From: Patescibacteria group bacterium
GTDB lineage: Bacteria; Patescibacteriota; Patescibacteriia; Magasanikbacterales; UBA922
Length of the DNA stretch: 47,997 nt
NCBI GenBank assembly: GCA_018823045.1
Contig: JAHJIX010000007.1
Location: 1 to 47,997, forward strand
Direction of reading: 5' to 3'
Of this stretch, positions 26,636 to 34,423 are shown piece after piece; positions within the stretch are counted from its first letter, which is position 1, and every line of letters begins with the position of its first letter. The notes under the pieces are model-generated. The model ran no database searches, was not told the origin of the DNA, and saw nothing but the letters and a program-made list of their open reading frames with translations. The position numbers and the translations under genes are program-made.

Positions 26636-26967
26636 AACGTCAATCTCTGACAATTAGAGAGCAAAAACAAGCATTAAAACGTTTGTTTGTCAGTACCACT
26701 TTTCGTGTGATTCTTTTGGGCGCAATGATATTTGTATTGGTACTTGATGTGATGCAGACATCTGTGGTATCAACGAAAGGATATGATATTAGTTTGTATG
26801 AGCGAAAAATTGAACAACTTGAGCATGAGCATCGTCGTTTGCAAGTACAAATTGCAGAGTATCGTTCTATGAAAAGTATTCAAGAAAGACTGGCGAGTTT
26901 AGAGTTAGTTTCAGCAGACATGCCAGAGTATGTGATTTTAGTTGGAAGTACTGTTGCATCAAGATAG
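26632..26967 (+). CDS. FtsL-like division protein
   Basis: 111 aa with a basic cytoplasmic start (MKRQSLTIREQKQALKRL), one transmembrane helix (about 24-44) and a coiled coil outside (about 55-90). Size, topology and position directly after rsmH are those of FtsL, a bitopic divisome protein that pairs with FtsB and supports the septal PBP. FtsL sequences diverge strongly, so the call depends on context. In classical clusters a PBP gene (ftsI) follows; here a terminator follows instead. Confidence 0.65.
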   Translation: MKRQSLTIREQKQALKRLFVSTTFRVILLGAMIFVLVLDVMQTSVVSTKGYDISLYERKIEQLEHEHRRLQVQIAEYRSMKSIQERLASLELVSADMPEYVILVGSTVASR

Positions 26968-26986
26968 TGTCTATATCTTTTTATGT

Positions 26987-27013
26987 ATAAAGCAGAACAT
27001 GCTTTATTTTTTT
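26987..27013 (+). terminator. Terminator after mraZ-rsmH-ftsL-like
   Basis: ATAAAGCA (26987-26994) pairs with TGCTTTAT (27000-27007) around GAACA, followed by a T run. Confidence 0.85.
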
Positions 27014-27035
27014 ATATATTATTCTCATACTTTTT

Positions 27036-27045
27036 ATGGTATACT
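27036..27045 (+). promoter_or_regulatory. Extended -10 promoter before the Clp operon
   Basis: ATGG-TATACT: TATACT at 27040-27045 with a TG just upstream. No good -35 is seen at 17 bp. Confidence 0.45.
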
Positions 27046-27071
27046 ATTCATATAGATCAACATAATATTGT

Positions 27072-27446
27072 ATGGGGCTTGTCATTTTTTCACGTTTACT
27101 CGTCGTTGCTTTTTTAGATATAGTATATGTTCCGTTGTGGTGGTATACACGCGGATTTTTGCGTGTCTGGAATTTTTTTATTTCTTTATGTTCTTACGGA
27201 AATCAAAATTTTGCTCCATTTGTTTGGATAAAGAATTTATTTGTTCCAATGTATGGTCAATATGATATTCAGGGGAGATTGGTCAGTTTTTTTATGCGGG
27301 TGATGAATAGTATTATTCGTTTATTTTTATTAGGTATTTGGATAGTATTAAGTGTTATTCCACTTATACTTTGGTGTGTATTTCCGCTTATTATTTCTTA
27401 TTTATTTTTTCGTTCATTTACTTTAGGGAGTTTCTATGGAAGATAA
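27072..27446 (+). CDS. Integral membrane protein preceding the Clp ATPase
   Basis: 124 aa, mostly hydrophobic, with about three membrane segments (about 5-25, 70-95, 98-118) and aromatic-rich loops (WWYTRGFLRVWNFF). I do not recognise the family. The gene overlaps the start of the membrane-anchored Clp ATPase by 11 bp, so the two proteins are almost certainly co-translated and may work as a membrane complex. Confidence 0.65.
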   Translation: MGLVIFSRLLVVAFLDIVYVPLWWYTRGFLRVWNFFISLCSYGNQNFAPFVWIKNLFVPMYGQYDIQGRLVSFFMRVMNSIIRLFLLGIWIVLSVIPLILWCVFPLIISYLFFRSFTLGSFYGR

Positions 27447-30156
27447 ACAAACAATCCTTCCGTCTATTTCCGTGTGTGCTGTGTGCCAAGGAAAAGGGAC
27501 TGAAACCTGGGGGACATGTCGCGAGTGTCATGGAATACATACCTGGTATAGTGCTCGAGGTACTGTTTATTTTTTTGGAAATGTGCTTAGTACTTATCAT
27601 GTGCGTTATAGACAATGGAAAAGAATATTGCGTCAATTTGAATTAATTGGTGCTTTGATTTTTAGTATTATGTTTCTTGGGTTTTTTGCCCATCGTGTGT
27701 ATCGTTATGATTTATTTTCTTTAATTGGGACTGATGCATTTTGGCAAATAAATCCGTATTATGTCCAAACATTCTTTTTTGCAGGATTAATATCTTTGTG
27801 TTTTTTAGTGTATCGTATTTGGAATATGCATACGCCAGTAAAAACCGTTGAATCATTATCATATCTTGCAAAAAAAGAAGAAGAATATATATTTCTGTCA
27901 GAAGAACAATTAAAAAAGGCAAAAAAAATAGATGTTACAAAGATATATGCCGACGAAGTTTGGCGTGTGGTTGAAAAAGGATATATGCAAGCAAGAAACT
28001 CAGGGACTTCACTGGTATTACCCGAGCATATATTTATTGCACTCTTAGATACAATTACGGTGCAAAATATGTGTTTGCGTTTAGGAGTAGCACCGTCATC
28101 TGTGCGTTTAAAAACATTATTGTTACTCGAAAAAAAAACAAAAGTATCTGATCCTGTGTTATCAGAAGTCGTTGCCCAAGCATTACTTGGAGCGTATGAA
28201 TATGCACGAATACACGGAGATGATCATATATATATTACATCATTGCTTCAGGCAATTGTGGCTTCTTCTTATGCCATTCAACAGGTCTTATATGATGTTG
28301 CTATTGATCAACATAAATTAGAACAAGTTGTTGGCTGGGTACGTATTCGTGAACAATTACGACGACAATACAAGGCATTTAGTTCAGCTGCAGGACACAC
28401 AAGTAAAAAAGGAATGGACCGAGCAATGACTGCTATTGCTACACCATTTTTAAATAATTTTAGTATTGATTTAACAACTGCTGCTGTGCGTGGGCACATT
28501 GCTGTTTGTGTTGGGCGAGATAAAGAATTAGATGAAATATTTCGTTTAGTCGATAGTGGCTCTCCAGGGGTATTATTGGTGGGAGAGCACGGTGTTGGAA
28601 AAATGAGTATTATAGAAGGAATGGTTTCTAGGATTATTAAAGGGGATGTCCCAAAATTTTTAGAAGAAAAACGTGTGGTACAAGTGTCTTCAAGTGCACT
28701 TCTTGCGGGAACTACTGTGTCTGGTGCACAAGAGCGATTGTTACGCATGATGGCAGAAGTACGTCGTGCAAGAAATATCGTCTTGTTTATCAATAATATT
28801 CATGATCTCATGGAGGGAGCCGGAGATAAAGAAGGGCTTGATGTATCAGAAACATTGGCAGAATATATGGGGAATGGACAAGTAATGGTTTTTGCAACAA
28901 CAACGCCACAGGGCCACAGTACCTATGTTGCTAATTCTCAATTAGCGCAAAGTATGCAGGTAATTACTATAAAAGAAATGGAAAAAGAACAAGCCATTGC
29001 TGCTTTAGAAGGACATATTGGAGGTATTGAATATCATCATCATGTGTATTTTTCATATGATGCACTTGAATCAGCCGTCGTGCTTGCAAAACATTTTTTA
29101 CATGATACACCATTGCCAAAGAGTGCAATTTCTCTTGCAAAAGAAGTTGCGACATTTGTTGCACGCTCTTCTGGGAAAAAGCATCTGATTCAAAAAGAAG
29201 ATATTGCCTCAATTGTGCATGAAAAAACAGGAGTGCCAATTACAAGTATTACAGAAGATGAATCAGGGAAATTATTATCACTTGAAAAAGAAATGCACGA
29301 AAGAGTTATTGGGCAAAATATGGCTGTGGAGCAAGTGGCAAATGCACTTAGACGTGCACGTGCAGGGGTGAGAGAAACAAATAGGCCTATTGCGAGTTTC
29401 TTATTTATGGGGCCAACAGGAGTTGGTAAAACAGAATTAGCAAAAACAATGGCTGAAGTATATTTTGGGGGAGAAGCCCAAATGCTTCGCTTTGATATGA
29501 GTGAGTTTCAAACGCCTGAGTCAATGTATCGTTTAATTGGAGAACCAGGGAAACAGGGGAGTGGACTGTTAACTGAAGCTATTCGTAAAAAACCATTTTC
29601 ATTACTACTACTCGATGAGTTTGAAAAAGCAAATCCTTCAATTTATGATTTATTTTTACAAGTATTTGATGATGGACGATTAACGGATGGTATTGGTCGT
29701 GTGATTGATTTTACGAATACCATTATTATTGCAACCTCAAATGCTGGGACAAAAGTATTGCAAGAGCATATACGTCAAGGAGATGATATGGAGCAAATTG
29801 CAGATGATATGAAACGGCATGTGTTGCAAGAATATTTTCGTCCAGAGTTGTTAAATCGTTTTGATGGTATTATTGCATTTACGCCACTGAGTCGAAAAGA
29901 AGTTGAGCAAATTGCAGTACTTATGTTGCGCCGCATAGAAAAAGAACTCGATGTTCGTGGTATAGGCTTTACTGTAAATGAAGAAGGATTAGCTGTTTTG
30001 GCTGAAGCGGGTTACGATCCTGAATTTGGTGCGCGACCAATGCGTCGGGCTATTCAAGATATAATTGAAAATCCGTTAGCAACACTATTAGTATCAGGCG
30101 CCATAGGAAGAAAAGATCATTTGGTCTTTGATGGACGTACATTGCGTAAAGAGTAA
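27436..30156 (+). CDS. Membrane-anchored ClpC/ClpB-like AAA+ protein with degenerate first ATPase
   Basis: 906 aa. Order of parts: a DnaJ-like zinc motif (Cys14, 17, 28, 31); two transmembrane helices (about 68-88 and 110-128); a Clp N-like double-helical repeat domain (about 170-300); AAA1 (about 355-520); AAA2 (about 615-815); and a C-terminal D2-small domain. AAA2 is intact: Walker A GPTGVGKT (659-666), Walker B LLLLDE (723-728), arginine finger RPELLNRFD. In AAA1 the Walker A is GEHGVGKMS (Met390 in place of Thr/Ser) and the Walker B is LFINNIH (Asn453-Asn454 in place of Asp-Glu), so ATP hydrolysis there should be lost. No ClpP-binding L/I-G-F loop is visible after AAA2 sensor 1. It is likely a membrane unfoldase/disaggregase that does not feed ClpP. 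Confidence 0.88.
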   Translation: MEDKQTILPSISVCAVCQGKGTETWGTCRECHGIHTWYSARGTVYFFGNVLSTYHVRYRQWKRILRQFELIGALIFSIMFLGFFAHRVYRYDLFSLIGTDAFWQINPYYVQTFFFAGLISLCFLVYRIWNMHTPVKTVESLSYLAKKEEEYIFLSEEQLKKAKKIDVTKIYADEVWRVVEKGYMQARNSGTSLVLPEHIFIALLDTITVQNMCLRLGVAPSSVRLKTLLLLEKKTKVSDPVLSEVVAQALLGAYEYARIHGDDHIYITSLLQAIVASSYAIQQVLYDVAIDQHKLEQVVGWVRIREQLRRQYKAFSSAAGHTSKKGMDRAMTAIATPFLNNFSIDLTTAAVRGHIAVCVGRDKELDEIFRLVDSGSPGVLLVGEHGVGKMSIIEGMVSRIIKGDVPKFLEEKRVVQVSSSALLAGTTVSGAQERLLRMMAEVRRARNIVLFINNIHDLMEGAGDKEGLDVSETLAEYMGNGQVMVFATTTPQGHSTYVANSQLAQSMQVITIKEMEKEQAIAALEGHIGGIEYHHHVYFSYDALESAVVLAKHFLHDTPLPKSAISLAKEVATFVARSSGKKHLIQKEDIASIVHEKTGVPITSITEDESGKLLSLEKEMHERVIGQNMAVEQVANALRRARAGVRETNRPIASFLFMGPTGVGKTELAKTMAEVYFGGEAQMLRFDMSEFQTPESMYRLIGEPGKQGSGLLTEAIRKKPFSLLLLDEFEKANPSIYDLFLQVFDDGRLTDGIGRVIDFTNTIIIATSNAGTKVLQEHIRQGDDMEQIADDMKRHVLQEYFRPELLNRFDGIIAFTPLSRKEVEQIAVLMLRRIEKELDVRGIGFTVNEEGLAVLAEAGYDPEFGARPMRRAIQDIIENPLATLLVSGAIGRKDHLVFDGRTLRKE

Positions 30157-30191
30157 TGGCGATCTATGAGAGCGCGTGAGAGATGATTGTA

Positions 30192-30220
30192 TTGCAATAG
30201 GCTGATCTTCTTGTTACAAT
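30192..30220 (+). promoter_or_regulatory. Promoter for the sugar-phosphate transferase gene
   Basis: TTGCAA (30192-30197), a 17-bp spacer and TACAAT (30215-30220), 29 bp before the start. Confidence 0.65.
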
Positions 30221-30248
30221 AGCCAAAATACATAGACATACTTTTATT

Positions 30249-31304
30249 ATGATATATTTACTGTTTATTGTTGGAGCTGCCATTGGATCGCTGTTGTGTA
30301 CAGGTGTTGTACGCGGTATTATGCTTCGTCTTGCTATTGTTGATGATCCAAAAAAAGCAGACAGAAAGATTCATAAACAACTCATGCCCTTAGGTGGAGG
30401 ATTGGCTATTTATGTTTCATTATCTTTATTTTTAGCTATTGCAGTGTATTCCGGTTTGATTGGGACTGACATTCCGATATCATCTTTGATTGGTTTAGCT
30501 ATTGGTGGAGCCATTATTATGGCTGGAGGGTTACTTGATGATAAAAAAACATTGAAACCAAAACAGCAAATCATTTTTCCTATTATTGCTGCAGTGATTG
30601 CAATTGTAAGTGGTGTTGGTATTGAAAGTATGACAAATCCAACAGGAGGAATATTGCATTTAGATATGTATAGTATCTCCATTAATGGTTTGGGTCAGTG
30701 GATGCTTTTGGCAGATACTATTGTCTTTGTTTGGTTAATAGGAATGATGTTTACGACGAAATTACTTGATGGGCTTGATGGCTTAGCAACTGGGATTGTG
30801 GCTATTGGAGCATCTATCATTTGGATCATGGCTTTATCTCCACAATGGTTTCAACCAGAAGTGGCATTATTTGCCAGTATCTTTTTAGGGTCTTGTTTGG
30901 GATTTCTTTATTGGAATTTTTTTCCTGCAAAAATATTTTTAGGAGAAGGTGGTAGTATTTTTATTGGGTATATTTTGGGGAGTTTAGCGATTATTTCAGG
31001 AAGTAAAATTGCGACAACTGTATTGGTTATGGGAATACCTATGCTTGATATGTTTAGGGTCATGCTCCGTCGTTTTAAAAAAAAATCTTCTGTATTTCAT
31101 GGAGATTCAGAGCATATTCATTTTCAATTACTTGAAACAGGTTTGAGTCACAAGCAAGCGGTATTATTGCTTTATAGTATTTCTTTTTTATTAGGGTTTT
31201 CTACATTTTTTTTACAACAAATCGCTCAATTAATTGCACTTAGTTTTTTATTTGTTCTTATGCTTATCTTGGCAACATGGTTTCAAGTACATAAGAAAAC
31301 ATAA
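30249..31304 (+). CDS. WecA/MraY-family glycosyl-1-phosphate transferase
   Basis: 351 aa, about ten membrane helices. The family transfers a sugar-1-phosphate from a UDP-sugar to undecaprenyl phosphate, starting a cell-envelope glycan. Visible motifs: 'P ... HKQLMPLGGGLAIY' near the N-terminus, the metal-binding 'GLLDDKK' (about 94-100), KLLDGLDGLATG, FLGEGGSIFIGY (usual FxGDxGS, here Asp to Glu) and the C-terminal 'HGDSEHIHFQLLETGLSH' that corresponds to HIHH in WecA. WecA-like rather than MraY-like because of this last motif. The final histidine of HIHH is Phe here. A DUF192 gene follows after 9 bp. Confidence 0.88.
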   Translation: MIYLLFIVGAAIGSLLCTGVVRGIMLRLAIVDDPKKADRKIHKQLMPLGGGLAIYVSLSLFLAIAVYSGLIGTDIPISSLIGLAIGGAIIMAGGLLDDKKTLKPKQQIIFPIIAAVIAIVSGVGIESMTNPTGGILHLDMYSISINGLGQWMLLADTIVFVWLIGMMFTTKLLDGLDGLATGIVAIGASIIWIMALSPQWFQPEVALFASIFLGSCLGFLYWNFFPAKIFLGEGGSIFIGYILGSLAIISGSKIATTVLVMGIPMLDMFRVMLRRFKKKSSVFHGDSEHIHFQLLETGLSHKQAVLLLYSISFLLGFSTFFLQQIAQLIALSFLFVLMLILATWFQVHKKT

Positions 31305-31313
31305 TATATTTAT

Positions 31314-31787
31314 ATGAAAATTAAAGAAGCTATTGGTAAATTGAGTATTGTCTTTATCCTTATATTTATTGGTGGAAGTATCTATTTATTTCGTGCAAGT
31401 AAGGTACTTGATGTTGTTGGTGTACGTATTCATGATCATGATTTGCAAGTGTTGGTGGCAGAGACCATTACACAAAAACATAAAGGATTAGGGAAAAGAG
31501 ATACACTTGATCCATATGATGGTATGCTCTTTTCATATAAAAAGGCAGGAAGATATGGTATTGTGATGAGAGATATGCGTTTTCCTATTGATGTTGTTTG
31601 GTTAAATGATGCTGTTATTATAGATATGGCAGCACATGTGGCCTTAGAGCCTGGGGTAAAAGAATGGGAGCTGACCCCATATTATCCTCGTGGTGATGCG
31701 GATGTGTTTATTGAATTTCCTGCAGGAGCGATAGAAAAGTATGGAATGGCACTTGGGGATACATTTGAGCCAATTTATCAAGAATAA
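31314..31787 (+). CDS. DUF192-family exported protein
   Basis: 157 aa. An N-terminal helix (about 10-28) acts as signal or anchor; residues about 45-155 are a DUF192 domain: VLVAETITQKHKGLGKRDTL, 'GMLFSYKKAGRYGIVMRDMRFPIDVVWL' (split motif with the conserved 'F-x-M-x-x-M-x-x-P-I-D') and 'EFPAGAIEKYGMALGD'. DUF192 proteins are small beta-barrels of unknown role, often exported. The gene lies 9 bp behind the sugar-phosphate transferase and shares its transcript. Confidence 0.88.
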   Translation: MKIKEAIGKLSIVFILIFIGGSIYLFRASKVLDVVGVRIHDHDLQVLVAETITQKHKGLGKRDTLDPYDGMLFSYKKAGRYGIVMRDMRFPIDVVWLNDAVIIDMAAHVALEPGVKEWELTPYYPRGDADVFIEFPAGAIEKYGMALGDTFEPIYQE

Positions 31788-31807
31788 GGGAAAAAATGGT
31801 AAATACT

Positions 31808-31836
31808 TGACAAAATCTCTATTATTTACTATACTA
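31808..31836 (+). promoter_or_regulatory. Consensus promoter for rplU
   Basis: TTGACA (31808-31813), a 17-bp spacer and TATACT (31831-31836). The leader of about 57 nt (31844-31900) shows no strong hairpin that I can identify as a known L21 leader. Confidence 0.85.
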
Positions 31837-31900
31837 ATTCCGTCTCTTCTTATATCTTAGCTAGAAGCGATTATTTTAGAGTTATTAATTCTTATTATAT

Positions 31901-32212
31901 ATGTTTGCTGTTATCGAAACGGGTGGAAAACAATATCTAATCCAAGATGATCAATTTCTTGATATTGAAAAATTGGAAGCCGAAGTCGGTACAGATGTTG
32001 TCTTTGATAAGGTACTCCTTATTGCAGAAGATGATGGAAGCGATGTGAAAATCGGAACTCCATATCTAGAAGGTGTCAGTATTACTGCATCAGTAACTGA
32101 TCAAAAAAGAGACAAAAAAATACGTGTTGTAAAATATAAACGAAAAGTTCGTTATAAACGTGTGCATGGGCATAGACAACATAAAACACGTGTTGATATC
32201 AAAAAAATCTAA
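31901..32212 (+). CDS. rplU: 50S ribosomal protein L21
   Basis: 103 aa, the normal length. It starts MFAVIETGGKQYLIQDDQF, the family signature, and ends in the basic 'KYKRKVRYKRVHGHRQHKT' followed by RVDIKKI, matching the 'K-x-x-x-Y-x-R-x-x-GHRQ-x-x-T' pattern. L21 binds 23S rRNA in the large subunit. In most bacteria rpmA (L27) follows in the same operon; here a terminator begins at the stop codon, so L27 must be encoded elsewhere or be missing. Confidence 0.97.
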   Translation: MFAVIETGGKQYLIQDDQFLDIEKLEAEVGTDVVFDKVLLIAEDDGSDVKIGTPYLEGVSITASVTDQKRDKKIRVVKYKRKVRYKRVHGHRQHKTRVDIKKI

Positions 32213-32238
32213 AATCCCTTCATTGGGATTTTTTTTAT
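32211..32238 (+). terminator. Terminator after rplU
   Basis: AAAATCCC and GGGATTTT around TTCATT, followed by TTTTT. It overlaps the end of the rplU stop codon. Confidence 0.9.
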
Positions 32239-32326
32239 TAGAAAATTATTTCTAGGTAGGTGTTTTTTTTGCTTAAATAGCGTATAATGAAAGAAATATG
32301 GTTTATTGTGCGTATAGATAAAGAGT

Positions 32327-32878
32327 ATGGTATACGATTGTACAGAAAAAACAGATGCTGAGTTGGTTGCGCTTGCTTTAGAAGATCAAGAGGCCTTTTT
32401 GTGTATCATTAATAAATTTCAGGGACCATTACTTCGCTATATTAAACGGATTTCTGGTGTTTCTCATGATGATGCTCAAGATGTCTTACAAGAGGTTTTT
32501 ATTAAAATATATACTCATTTACATGATTATAAGCCTGCATTACCTTTTTCTTCTTGGGTGTACCGTATCACTCGCAATACAACAATTAGTTATTTTAGAA
32601 AAAAGAAACCACTCATTCACATGGAGCAAGAAGATATGGAACGATTAGTCCATACGATAGGTGAGCATATTGTGATAAAAAATGATGTAATTGATCCAGT
32701 ATTAAAAAAAATGGATAAGAAATATCGAGAAATATTAGTTCTCAAATTTTTAGAAGAAAAAAGTTATGAAGAGATTTCTGATATTATTCAAAAACCAATT
32801 GGAACTGTTGGTACATGGGTTAATAGAGCAAAAAAACAATTTTTAGCAGCATATAAAGCACTATATGGAGAAAAATAA
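32327..32878 (+). CDS. ECF-type RNA polymerase sigma factor
   Basis: 183 aa. Region 2 (about 20-90) carries 'DDAQDVLQEVFIKIY' and 'FSSWVYRITRNTTISYFR', region 4 (about 120-178) 'MDKKYREILVLKFLEEKSYE' followed by EISDIIQKPIGTVGTWVNRAKK, a helix-turn-helix for -35 recognition. There are no regions 1 or 3, which defines the ECF group. The next gene overlaps it by 14 bp and encodes a membrane protein likely to be its anti-sigma factor. TATAAT at 32283-32288 may be its -10, with a weak -35 (TGTTTT at about 32261). Confidence 0.92.
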   Translation: MVYDCTEKTDAELVALALEDQEAFLCIINKFQGPLLRYIKRISGVSHDDAQDVLQEVFIKIYTHLHDYKPALPFSSWVYRITRNTTISYFRKKKPLIHMEQEDMERLVHTIGEHIVIKNDVIDPVLKKMDKKYREILVLKFLEEKSYEEISDIIQKPIGTVGTWVNRAKKQFLAAYKALYGEK

Positions 32879-33584
32879 TGATAAACTTGGACAAAAAGTT
32901 CTTGATACAATTCAACAAAAACAAGTAAAACCCTTACCAAAAGTATGGTTTTTAGGTAAGGAAAGTTTTTGGTGGGGTGGTGTAACCGTGAGTATCCTTG
33001 CTGCATTTGCGAGTATGGCTGTATTTGTGTTTATCTTATTTAGTCAAGATTGGGATATTGGGTCTGAGTTAGGGCGTGGTTGGATTCCTTTTATTTTGCG
33101 TGTTTTTCCATTTTTTTGGATGTTGATGATTATTTTGTTAGTATATTTGATTTATATTTCTTTGCGTCATACATCATCTGGATATAAATATAAGACTTCA
33201 ATGATTATATTGTTGAGTGTTATTATTATTGCTGGTGTCGGTATAGGTCTTCATTTTTTAGGTGGTGGGCAAAAGACAGAAGAATTTGCACAAAGACATA
33301 TGCCAGTATATGGAGCAATTCATCAGCAACGAATGCAATTATGGCATCAACCAGAGCGAGGCTTTTTAGCTGGAAGTATTGTGGCTATAGAAGGGAAACA
33401 TGTATGTATATTAGAAGATTTAGGAAAAAATATTTGGCATGTTCAATTAAAAGATGTTGATAAACCTATTATTTTGCATATTGGCATGCAAGTGAAAGTG
33501 AGAGGAATAGTAGGGAATGAACAATGGTTTTTTGCAGAGTCAATTCGTCCATTTTTTCCAAAAAGAATCATGCTAAACAGGTGA
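32865..33584 (+). CDS. Three-helix membrane protein, probable anti-sigma factor
   Basis: 239 aa: a cytoplasmic N-terminus of about 38 residues (MEKNNDKLGQKVLDTIQQKQ), three transmembrane helices (about 38-60, 78-100, 112-135) and a C-terminal outside domain (about 140-239) that looks like a small OB-type beta barrel (GSIVAIEGKHVCILEDL; GMQVKVRGIVGNEQWF). The ATG at 32865 overlaps the sigma gene, the common arrangement of sigma/anti-sigma pairs. It lacks a visible zinc anti-sigma H-x3-C-x2-C motif, so the call is by context and topology. Confidence 0.6.
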   Translation: MEKNNDKLGQKVLDTIQQKQVKPLPKVWFLGKESFWWGGVTVSILAAFASMAVFVFILFSQDWDIGSELGRGWIPFILRVFPFFWMLMIILLVYLIYISLRHTSSGYKYKTSMIILLSVIIIAGVGIGLHFLGGGQKTEEFAQRHMPVYGAIHQQRMQLWHQPERGFLAGSIVAIEGKHVCILEDLGKNIWHVQLKDVDKPIILHIGMQVKVRGIVGNEQWFFAESIRPFFPKRIMLNR

Positions 33585-33661
33585 AGTGAAATAAAATAGA
33601 GAGTATATGCGTATATATTAATACGCGCGTAAACAATTTTATTTATAGTTAATAGAGACAT

Positions 33662-34099
33662 ATGAACAATAAATTTTTAGTAACAGGATTAGTACTTGGG
33701 GGAGTTGCACTGGCAGGGACTACATTTGCTTTTCAAGGAGATATGAGTCTTCGTCTTTCTGAAGATAGAGATGCTCATCGTGCTTCTATGCAAGAAGTTA
33801 TGGATGAAAAAGATTATGATGGATGGAAAGTATTAGTAGAAGAACGACATGCTGCAGCAGAAGCACGTCATCAAGATATGCAAGAAAGACATGCACAAGT
33901 ATTGTCAGCAATTGATTCTCCAGAAGATTTTGCAAAAATGACTCAAATGCATGAATTACGTCAATCAGGAGACATAGAGGCTGCTGAAGTTATTCGCGTT
34001 GAGCTTGGGCTTCCTGAAATGGGTAATGGAGAGGGAAGAAAAATGGGAAATCGTCAAAAACGTGATGGTAGCGGCGCACAGTACCATAAAAATCAATAA
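33662..34099 (+). CDS. Secreted Spy/CpxP-like helical protein in the ECF locus
   Basis: 145 aa with a signal peptide (cleavage after TFA, about residue 23). The mature part is charged and helical with many His, Met and Glu residues (RHAAAEARHQDMQERHAQVL; MTQMHELRQSGDIEAAEVI). This resembles small periplasmic helical chaperone or metal-sensing proteins (Spy, CpxP, heavy-metal-resistance types) that often belong to ECF or two-component envelope-stress loci. The C-terminal tail is basic and glycine-rich. The gap before it holds GCGTAT...ATACGC (33610-33627) and a possible TATAGT. Identity is not certain. Confidence 0.6.
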   Translation: MNNKFLVTGLVLGGVALAGTTFAFQGDMSLRLSEDRDAHRASMQEVMDEKDYDGWKVLVEERHAAAEARHQDMQERHAQVLSAIDSPEDFAKMTQMHELRQSGDIEAAEVIRVELGLPEMGNGEGRKMGNRQKRDGSGAQYHKNQ

Positions 34100-34142
34100 A
34101 GATCTATTTCTTCATTCATAAAAAAATAGTATTAATATGTGC

Positions 34143-34176
34143 AAAAAACATGAGACTAAACATCTCGTGTTTTTTA
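34143..34176 (+). terminator. Terminator of the ECF locus
   Basis: AAAAAACATGAGA pairs with TCTCGTGTTTTTT (one G-T wobble) around CTAAACA. Confidence 0.85.
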
Positions 34177-34190
34177 TTCACACAATATGA

Positions 34191-34219
34191 TTGACAATTA
34201 TGAGTATATTTGCTATAGT
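34191..34219 (+). promoter_or_regulatory. Consensus promoter for rplJ-rplL
   Basis: TTGACA (34191-34196), a 17-bp spacer and TATAGT (34214-34219), about 205 bp before rplJ, leaving a long leader. Confidence 0.85.
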
Positions 34220-34225
34220 AGAGGC

Positions 34226-34285
34226 ACCCATAGACAGTAGCTTCCTTGCTTTATGTAAGGATTAAATAGGCTACCGAGGAATCTC
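34226..34285 (+). promoter_or_regulatory. L10 ribosomal-protein leader
   Basis: GACAGTAGCT (34233-34242) pairs through GTAGCT with GGCTAC (34269-34274), enclosing a CCTT/AAGG hairpin (34244-34260), and is followed by CGAGGAATC. This agrees with the L10 leader fold of firmicutes ('GACAGCAGG ... CCUGCCGAGG'), where L10-L12 binds to repress its own operon. The rest of the 324-bp gap holds the attenuator and no gene. Confidence 0.75.
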
Positions 34286-34343
34286 TTATTGTGTTTTTAT
34301 CTAAAAATACATAAAAACAAGGTCGAAGAGTAATCCTAAAGGT

Positions 34344-34368
34344 CTGTGGAATAATCCACAGTTTTTTT
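34344..34368 (+). terminator. Attenuator terminator between L10 leader and rplJ
   Basis: CTGTGGA (34344-34350), ATAA loop, TCCACAG (34355-34361) and seven T. Its place inside the leader, 56 bp before rplJ, suggests L10-controlled premature termination. Confidence 0.8.
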
Positions 34369-34423
34369 ATTAGACTTGAAGATGCTGGATTTATTCAGTA
34401 TATCTAAGAGAAATTAGTCCATT

